Positions 58,626-64,000 of a DNA stretch of 64,000 bases are shown piece after piece. The notes under the pieces were generated by a model. The model had not been told where the DNA came from. It searched no databases and saw only the letters and a program-made list of their open reading frames with translations. Each line of letters opens with the position of its first letter. Position 1 is the first letter of the stretch. The translations under genes and the position numbers were made by a program. This DNA is from Enterococcus_D sp050529585. Lineage in GTDB: Bacteria; Bacillota; Bacilli; Lactobacillales; Enterococcaceae. The stretch covers positions 1,860,001 to 1,924,000 of the forward strand of contig NZ_CP172882.1 of the NCBI RefSeq assembly GCF_050529585.1, read 5' to 3'.

Positions 58626-59990
58626 TCATTGAATAAAGTAGCTCATAAATAAACTGGCAATATTGAAATAGATCAAAACACTCGTTAAATCACTTAGCGT
58701 GGTGATAAAGGGTCCGCTAGCAACGGCTGGATCAAATCCAAGTTTGTCCATCAACATCGGAATCAAACTGCCTGCTAAGTTAGCTACAGTGATAGCACAC
58801 ATCATCGCCATTCCGATCACGAAACCCAAGATTGGGTTTTGTTTCCAAACAGCTACGATTGCAAAAATCGTCAAACCTGTAATCGCTCCGGTAAACAATC
58901 CTGTCAATACTTCACCTATAACTGTCTTCATAAAGCTTTTTTCTTTGTCATCATTGATAGCGAGCCGTCTAACAGCGACAGCCAATGATTGCGTCCCTGC
59001 ATTGCCTGCAGTACCGGTGATCAAGGAAATAAAAACCGCCAAAATACTTGCTTCACTGACTAGTTCTTCATAATGACTGATCAAACTTGCCGTGGCCATC
59101 CCCAAAAACAACAAGGTGATCAACCATGGCAATCTGCGGGTCGAGGCTTTAATTGGGTTTTCGCTGACTTCTTCAACATTGACCCCCGCCAAACCGGAAT
59201 AATCACTCGCCGCTTCATCGTCAATCACATCAATGATATCATCAACTGTTACGATACCCAGCAGATGGTCATCGTAATCGGTGACTGGCAATGCCAAGAA
59301 ATCATAATCCCTAAAGGTTTGTGCCACATCTTCTTGGTCATCTCCGACATTGACTGACATGACCCGTTCATTCAAAATATCAGCGATCATCGTATCATCC
59401 TCATTGATGATCAAATCCCTTAAAGATATAACGCCGACCAATTTATCATCTGTATCAACGACATAGATATAATAAATCGTTTCAGCAACATCAGCGGCAT
59501 TTTTTAAAACATACATCGCCGAGCGCACTGTTTGATTGGCCACGATCGAAACGAACTCAGTCGTCATCAAGGAACCTGCTGTCTCGTCTTCATAATGCAG
59601 CAACTCTTTGATTTCACTGGCAGCATCAGTTGTCATCAAACTGAGATATTTCGCGGTTTGTTTCTTGTCTAATGTCTTCAATAGATCGACCGCATTATCC
59701 GTATACATTTGCGCCAACATATCGGCTGCATAGCTAGGCCGCATTTCTGTTAAATAGTCGACCATATGCTCATCGTCTTCTTCTATCACATCAAACATAT
59801 CAGCCAATTCTTTCGGTGAAAGATAGGTATAAACGATTTGCCGTTCACTTGAATCTAGAGATTGGTAGAACTGCCCCTGCTCATAGATATGCAGATCAAG
59901 AAATTCATCGCGGAACTTCTGGATATCCATTTCTTTCAGCGCTTGGGTCAGTTGATCAAACCGTTCTGTTAATTCTTGATTTTCATCCAA
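58626..59990 (-). CDS. mgtE: Magnesium transporter MgtE
   Basis: Mg2+ channel of about 454 residues. The N-terminal helical domain (1-130) is followed by two CBS domains (about 130-260; VDTDDKLVGVISLRDLI and LPVTDYDDHLLGIVTVDDII), a connecting helix and five membrane segments (from residue about 285; LPWLITLLFLG, the family's TGTAGNAGTQSLAV motif, and GFDPAVASGPFITTLSDLTSVLIYF at the pore). I prefer the TTG start at 59990, with GAGGTG upstream, over the in-frame GTG at 59999, which lies within that box. Last in the relQ-nadK-rlu-mgtE gene run. Confidence 0.93.
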   Translation of the reverse strand: MDENQELTERFDQLTQALKEMDIQKFRDEFLDLHIYEQGQFYQSLDSSERQIVYTYLSPKELADMFDVIEEDDEHMVDYLTEMRPSYAADMLAQMYTDNAVDLLKTLDKKQTAKYLSLMTTDAASEIKELLHYEDETAGSLMTTEFVSIVANQTVRSAMYVLKNAADVAETIYYIYVVDTDDKLVGVISLRDLIINEDDTMIADILNERVMSVNVGDDQEDVAQTFRDYDFLALPVTDYDDHLLGIVTVDDIIDVIDDEAASDYSGLAGVNVEEVSENPIKASTRRLPWLITLLFLGMATASLISHYEELVSEASILAVFISLITGTAGNAGTQSLAVAVRRLAINDDKEKSFMKTVIGEVLTGLFTGAITGLTIFAIVAVWKQNPILGFVIGMAMMCAITVANLAGSLIPMLMDKLGFDPAVASGPFITTLSDLTSVLIYFNIASLFMSYFIQ

Positions 59991-60011
59991 TCTCTTCACC
60001 TCATTTTTATC

Positions 60012-60905
60012 TTAATTGCTTGTTGTTACAATTGCCATATCTTGCGCCAAAGGACAAGAAAATGCCATTGGCTCCTGCGTAAAAGGATGCAAAAATTGCA
60101 GTTGACAGCAGTGGAGCGCTTGACGATCGATTCCTAGATCCATTCTGCCCCCATACATCTCATCCCCCAAGAGTGGACAGCCGATAGCAGAAAAATGGAC
60201 ACGTATTTGGTGGGTCCGCCCTGTATGCAGTTGAATATCGACCAATGCCCATTGCGCATTGATTCTAGATAACCAATACTCAGTTCGAGCTGGTTTGCCT
60301 TCCGATGCGACTTTACGTTTCAGGAGCGATGTCAAATCTCGGGCAATAGGTTGATTGATTTCACCATGATTGGCTAGAACAGCCAACTTTCCGGCAACCA
60401 ACGCTTGGTATTTTTTGATGACTTTCTTCTCCCTTAATTGAACATCCATTTTAGCATGGGCAAAACCATGTTTGGCAAACAGCATCAGACCCGATGTATC
60501 CCGATCCAATCGTGTGACAACATGGATCACTTGGTTTGGATATTGTTGCTTACGGTAATAAGCTTTGACCCGATTGGCCATCGTACCATTGGGATGGTAC
60601 TGTGCAGGGATCGACGATACACCAGCTGGCTTATTGACGATCAAGAGGTGGTCATCTTCAAAAACGATCTCAATTGGCGTTTCGTCCAACAACATCGTTT
60701 CATGCTCACCCTCATCTGGAATCACAATAGTTACCCTATCATTTTGTTTCAATGAAAACAAGACATTTTGCACCTCTTGGTTGACAAAAATGTTGCCTCC
60801 TTGAAATTTGATTTTGGCAAGGAGGCCTTTGGAAATCCCTTGTTCTTTTAAAAAATATTTCACCAATTGCGGTTCATCCCGCAAGTATTGATACGTAAAC
60901 TCCAT
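60012..60905 (-). CDS. RluD-family pseudouridine synthase
   Basis: A 297-residue RNA pseudouridine synthase. The catalytic Asp lies in VTRLDRDTSGLMLFAK (motif II). An N-terminal S4-like stretch (LLAKIKFQGGNIFVNQE...) precedes the catalytic domain, with ILEDDHLLIVNKPAGV-type motif I seen as FEDDHLLIVNKPAGVSSIP, and the LHTGRTHQIRVHF block (motif III). It matches B. subtilis YjbO, whose RNA target is not settled. The start lies five bases after the nadK stop, so the two are translationally close. Confidence 0.9.
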   Translation of the reverse strand: MEFTYQYLRDEPQLVKYFLKEQGISKGLLAKIKFQGGNIFVNQEVQNVLFSLKQNDRVTIVIPDEGEHETMLLDETPIEIVFEDDHLLIVNKPAGVSSIPAQYHPNGTMANRVKAYYRKQQYPNQVIHVVTRLDRDTSGLMLFAKHGFAHAKMDVQLREKKVIKKYQALVAGKLAVLANHGEINQPIARDLTSLLKRKVASEGKPARTEYWLSRINAQWALVDIQLHTGRTHQIRVHFSAIGCPLLGDEMYGGRMDLGIDRQALHCCQLQFLHPFTQEPMAFSCPLAQDMAIVTTSN

Positions 60906-60910
60906 AGACT

Positions 60911-61717
60911 CTATTCTTCTCCAATAAAGGAATCTTTGACCCGATTCCAGAAATGCATATGCCGATAAGACGCAAAATGGATCCGCTCATCTGCTATACG
61001 ATAATAAATAGCATCGATTTCTTCTTGTTCGATGGTAAATTGATCGATCGTCACCAAATAATCAGTACTTTGCTGCAGTTGGACTTTGACCCATTCATGG
61101 TGTCCAACGATGATTGGTGAACCTAATGTCCGAAAGACTCGATTGTTCAATGAAGCAATCTCAGCCAATTGAAAGGCATTGATACTCGGATGTAACACCG
61201 CGCCGCCAACACTTTTGTTGTATGCAGTCGAGCCCGTTGGTGTCGAGATCGATAGACCATCGCCGCGGAATTTTTCAAACAGATCTTCTTTGATCGAAAT
61301 ATCCGCTACCATCGTCCGATTCCCCCGTTTAATGGTCGACTCATTCAATGCCAAAAAATGTTTATCTGATTTCCCATTGGCATATGTGATTCGAACATCA
61401 AGCAATGGATAGCTGACCGTTTTTTGATGATCATTACACAACGATTCCACCATTTCTTCTAATTCATAATCCCGCCAATCCGTATAAAATCCCAAATGGC
61501 CAGTATGAACACCTAGAAATTGGACTTGGTCCAGTTTATGATTGAATAGATGAAATGCAGACAATAATGTTCCGTCGCCTCCCACTGAAATCACAAGCTC
61601 AGGATCGTCTCGATCAATCGTATTTTCAGAGCGCGCCAGTAATTCGGTCAAGCGTTTGGTTACTCGAAGAGATTTTTCTTCTTGGTTATTGATGATCGCT
61701 ACTCGGATACCCTTCAT
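60911..61717 (-). CDS. nadK: NAD kinase
   Basis: A 268-residue NAD(+) kinase making NADP. Motifs: VISVGGDGTLLSAFHLF (phosphate donor loop, about residues 43-59), LGVHTGHLGFYTDW, LNESTIKRG, and the STPTGSTAYNKSVGGAVLHP block. The start ATG has AGGAGG seven bases upstream, within the end of relQ (four-base overlap ATGA). Single NadK of the short Gram-positive type. Confidence 0.96.
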   Translation of the reverse strand: MKGIRVAIINNQEEKSLRVTKRLTELLARSENTIDRDDPELVISVGGDGTLLSAFHLFNHKLDQVQFLGVHTGHLGFYTDWRDYELEEMVESLCNDHQKTVSYPLLDVRITYANGKSDKHFLALNESTIKRGNRTMVADISIKEDLFEKFRGDGLSISTPTGSTAYNKSVGGAVLHPSINAFQLAEIASLNNRVFRTLGSPIIVGHHEWVKVQLQQSTDYLVTIDQFTIEQEEIDAIYYRIADERIHFASYRHMHFWNRVKDSFIGEE

Positions 61718-62382
61718 TTTTGGTCCTCCTGCAGCGCTTGTGGTTGTTCAGGTTTCGTGCGGCGGCCTTTCCCATGAGAAAACAGCCGTTGTGCCTCTTG
61801 GATCTCTTCACGAATATTGGACATCTCCTCATCCAACTGATACGCCGCTTCAGCGGATCTACGCAATCGCTCACTGATTTCGTCGGGAAATTCCCCTTGA
61901 TATTTATAGTTCAACGAGTGTTCGATGGTTGCCCAGAAGTTCATCGCCAATGTACGAATCTGAATTTCTGCCAAAATGATTTTCTCGCCATCGATCAATT
62001 GAACCGGGTACTCGATCACCAAATGGTAGGAACGGTAGCCGCTGGCTTTTTTATTCGTGATATAATCCCGTTCGATGATCACTTTCATGTCCTTACGGGT
62101 ACGTAACAATTCAACCACTTGATGAATATCTTCTACAAACTGGCACATGATGCGTAAACCAGCAATATCCGACATTTCCTCTTCCAAACGATCTAAGTCG
62201 ATTCCTCTTAATTTGCTTTTAGTTAAAATACTATCTACCGGTTTGACACGCCCCGTCACAAATTCAATGGGTACATGTTTGCTCTGTTCACGGTATTGTT
62301 TACGAATACCTCTTAATTTTACTTTCAATTCAGAAACCGCTTGTTCGTACGGTGCCAAAAATTCTTCCCAATCTCGAATCAT
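61714..62382 (-). CDS. relQ: Small alarmone synthetase RelQ ((p)ppGpp synthase)
   Basis: A 222-residue single-domain (p)ppGpp synthetase without hydrolase or regulatory domains. The catalytic core shows VTGRVKPVDSILTK, the EMSDIAGLRIMC motif, YITNKKASGYRSYHLVIEYP and LAEIQIRTLAMNFWATIEHSLNYK, with the synthetase Glu in EIQIRT. Such enzymes form tetramers controlled by pppGpp. I take the start at the second Met (62382, GAGG seven bases upstream) rather than 62388, which lies too close to that box. It heads the operon to nadK, the pseudouridine synthase and mgtE. Confidence 0.95.
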   Translation of the reverse strand: MIRDWEEFLAPYEQAVSELKVKLRGIRKQYREQSKHVPIEFVTGRVKPVDSILTKSKLRGIDLDRLEEEMSDIAGLRIMCQFVEDIHQVVELLRTRKDMKVIIERDYITNKKASGYRSYHLVIEYPVQLIDGEKIILAEIQIRTLAMNFWATIEHSLNYKYQGEFPDEISERLRRSAEAAYQLDEEMSNIREEIQEAQRLFSHGKGRRTKPEQPQALQEDQK

Positions 62383-62525
62383 ATTCATACCTCGATTCTT
62401 TTCATAACATACTCTCTTATTCTACCATACCTTGTAAACAAACCTGAACCACATAGCTGACTAGAAATCAAAAAAATTGCTAAAACGAACAAATCATGCA
62501 ATCCGCATGAAAGGAACCGTATTGG

Positions 62526-62554
62526 TTGACAGAAACTCAACTCAATTGTAAAAT
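62526..62554 (+). promoter_or_regulatory. Promoter of the CYTH-protein gene
   Basis: TTGACA, 17 bases, TAAAAT. The predicted start at about 62561 leaves too little leader for an ATG at 62565 and supports the one at 62583. Confidence 0.75.
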
Positions 62555-62582
62555 TGTATAGCTAATGAAAGCGAGTGACGTC

Positions 62583-63164
62583 ATGACTGAACAAATCGAA
62601 ATTGAATTTAAAACGTTACTTTCCAAAACCAAATATCATCAATTGACTGCACATTATCAGTTACAACCAACAGATTTCATCACCCAAGTCAATCACTACT
62701 TTGATACACCAGATCAACAATTACACAGTAGACATTTTGGCCTGCGGGTACGAACAACTGATTTCTATGATGAGCTGACATTAAAAACGCCTGCTGAACA
62801 TGGCTTGCTCGAAACCACAGATCAGCTGACCAAAGCACAGACCGCAGAAATTTTACGCAAAGGATCAATTTTATTTTCTGGTGCAGTCGCTAAACGCTTG
62901 CTTACTGCTTCCATCGATCCAAGAAAAATTGTCCCCCTTACGAGTCTAACAACGAAACGTGCTGAATTTCCAATCAATGAAGGTTTGCTTGCCATTGACC
63001 ATAGTTGGTATGGTCAAAAAGAAGACTTTGAACTCGAGTTAGAAGTAAACGATCCGATTCTAGGAAAGCAAGCCTTTATGGCGCTCCTGGAAAAATTCGC
63101 GATCCCTTATCAACCAGCTAAAAACAAAATCGAACGTGCAATTTTAGAAAAAGCGCAACGTTAA
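62583..63164 (+). CDS. CYTH-domain protein (YjbK-like)
   Basis: A 193-residue triphosphate-tunnel protein. The ExExK signature E6-x-E8-x-K10 (QIEIEFK) is at the N-terminus, followed by HYFDTPDQQL, GLRVRT, LTLKTP and the acidic strand DFELELEVND, forming the charged tunnel that binds triphosphates and divalent metals. Members include adenylate cyclases and inorganic triphosphatases; the activity here is not predictable. It is divergent from relQ, which is also a triphosphate-related gene. The start at 62583 is preferred to 62565 on promoter grounds. Confidence 0.88.
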   Translation: MTEQIEIEFKTLLSKTKYHQLTAHYQLQPTDFITQVNHYFDTPDQQLHSRHFGLRVRTTDFYDELTLKTPAEHGLLETTDQLTKAQTAEILRKGSILFSGAVAKRLLTASIDPRKIVPLTSLTTKRAEFPINEGLLAIDHSWYGQKEDFELELEVNDPILGKQAFMALLEKFAIPYQPAKNKIERAILEKAQR

Positions 63165-63259
63165 GTATTATTGCTTACTTTTTTCACTAACATTTGTTAT
63201 ATTTAATAAACGTATGTTTGTTTTACATAAAAAAGAATCTTATTTGGGGAGAGATTCAG

Positions 63260-63916
63260 ATGATTGAAATATTTTTATTCGTCAACCCCATCGGTCCGGT
63301 CTGCTATCAAGTTGAAGCGGAACTCTTGGAGAGTTTGACGAAGTACCGTAAAAAGATCCATTTGCAACTACTACCTTTGGTCAATCTAAAATCTGTTGGC
63401 GTATCGATGGAGTACTTATCGATGGATAAAACCGATTTGCTTTTACGCAATGATCAAACAAAACTGATCTATACAGCATCACTAGATTACAAAGCCGCAC
63501 AATTACAAGGGAAAAAAATCGCCCGTGATTTCTTATTGAAATTACAACAACACGTTGGCATCAATCAAGAATCATACAGCGAAACGCTTGTCGAAAAACT
63601 TTTTTCTGAAACCAAAGGTGATCTCGAGATGTTTTTAGAAGACCGCCAATCTGATTTAGTAAAAAAGAATTTTTTCACGGATCAAACCGTAGCAAAAGAT
63701 ATGGGCATTACGATCACACCTTCTGCAGTGGTCTACAATTTTGCCTGTGAACGAGAATATGGCGTCCTTTTGGAAGGCGCGCGCGCACTAAAAAGCTTGC
63801 CTGCATTGTGTGAAACCACTGATGATCAACTGTCCTTTCTTGAAAAAAAGAATGCGTTGCAGAAAACATCCTTACCGACATTACATGGTGTCGACCATAA
63901 ACTGATATTATTATGA
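63260..63916 (+). CDS. spxH: SpxH-family adaptor (YjbH-like DsbA-fold protein)
   Basis: A 218-residue DsbA-fold protein (YjbH/SpxH), an adaptor that presents the stress regulator Spx to ClpXP. It begins MIEIFLFVNPIGPVCYQVEAE; the ATG at 63260 has GGGGAG eight bases upstream. The position of the thioredoxin-like CxxC motif is G12-P-V-C15, so only the second cysteine remains and it cannot be a dithiol oxidoreductase. The conserved region TPSAVVYNF and the helical middle are intact. Gene neighbourhood (near yjbK and relQ) matches B. subtilis yjbH-yjbM. Confidence 0.85.
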   Translation: MIEIFLFVNPIGPVCYQVEAELLESLTKYRKKIHLQLLPLVNLKSVGVSMEYLSMDKTDLLLRNDQTKLIYTASLDYKAAQLQGKKIARDFLLKLQQHVGINQESYSETLVEKLFSETKGDLEMFLEDRQSDLVKKNFFTDQTVAKDMGITITPSAVVYNFACEREYGVLLEGARALKSLPALCETTDDQLSFLEKKNALQKTSLPTLHGVDHKLILL

Positions 63917-63921
63917 TAGAC

Positions 63922-63961
63922 AAAAAGGATCAACCCAAGACAAATGGGTTGATCTTTTTTT
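63922..63961. terminator. Terminator after spxH
   Basis: AAAAAGGATCAACCC/GGGTTGATCTTTTTTT around AAGACAAAT, between convergent genes. Confidence 0.92.
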
Positions 63962-63972
63962 ATCTCAAATCA

Positions 63973-64000
63973 TTATCCTTCGATTTCACTGACCAACGCT
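63973..64000 (-). CDS. Last codons of a minus-strand gene cut by the window edge
   Basis: Minus strand frame ...ALVSEIEG followed by TAA (complement at 63973-63975), lying just beyond the bidirectional terminator. Too short to identify. In Bacillus the neighbour of spxH at this place is an oligoendopeptidase F (pepF/yjbG), so that is a guess from gene order only. Confidence 0.35.

Noticed and set aside
1..64000. CRISPR array, insertion sequence, prophage or integrated element
   Set aside because: No regularly spaced direct repeats, transposase, integrase or attachment repeats were seen in the translated frames or by reading the sequence.

Overview
The window is a gene-dense low-GC Gram-positive chromosome segment that reads as Enterococcus or a very close relative in Lactobacillales. 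The evidence is the Firmicute-type dnaX-ebfC-recR and tmk-darA-holB-ricT-yabA-rsmI cluster, the relQ-nadK-pseudouridine synthase-mgtE block beside yjbK (CYTH) and spxH, c-di-AMP receptors DarA and CbpB, strong GGAGG-type ribosome binding sites, and recognisable CodY, GlnR, CcpA (cre) and NrdR sites. I do not assign a species. No rRNA, tRNA, insertion sequence, prophage or CRISPR array was seen.

Layout. 1-5.6 kb (minus): a YhfI-like metallo-hydrolase (cut by the window edge), a DUF975 membrane protein, an M42 aminopeptidase and a BceAB-type ABC transporter. 5.7-8.8 kb (plus): anaerobic ribonucleotide reductase nrdD-nrdG behind two helically phased NrdR boxes. 8.8-12.5 kb (minus): AlkD-like glycosylase, dinB, and amtB-glnK behind GlnR and CodY sites. 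12.5-19.4 kb (minus): the replication/recombination cluster. 19.6-22.8 kb (plus): a three-gene SPFH / zinc-ribbon / TPM operon like B. subtilis ydjI-ydjG-ydjH. 22.9-29.1 kb: an ABC exporter with a small HTH protein, threonine dehydratase, CodY-boxed ilvE, a two-segment mini membrane protein and an ABC-2 type transporter. 29.5-36.5 kb: rplK-rplA, rplJ-rplL with RNA leaders, sdaAB-sdaAA, a DUF1576 membrane protein, and rpmG-secE-nusG. 36.6-40.2 kb: cbpB, queT under a preQ1-I riboswitch, an ACT-domain protein, a strongly structured RNA gene whose promoter carries a cre site, and a lipid kinase.

40.2-45.3 kb: an LnrLMN-like drug ABC exporter divergent from a two-component system whose sensor kinase is split by a one-base frameshift in a T-tract. 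45.3-51.4 kb: a small acidic protein gene, recD2, a histidine phosphatase, trmL, a three-hairpin RNA element with its own promoter and terminator, rlmA and cutC. 51.4-53.8 kb: a glycosyltransferase-GtrA fusion, a phosphodiester glycosidase and a small membrane protein in one operon, probably acting on a cell-surface glycopolymer. 54-58.6 kb: a heterodimeric ABC multidrug exporter divergent from an AraC regulator. 58.6-64 kb: mgtE, RluD-family pseudouridine synthase, nadK, relQ, a CYTH protein, spxH and the last codons of a further gene.

The most interesting unexplained items are the two structured RNA elements (38.9-39.1 kb and 49.6-49.7 kb), the frameshifted sensor of the Lnr-like system, the surface-glycan operon, the cre site wedged between nusG and the DUF1576 gene, and the HTH/ABC pair at 22.9-24.9 kb. 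All functional calls rest on reading motifs and gene order; no database search was possible.
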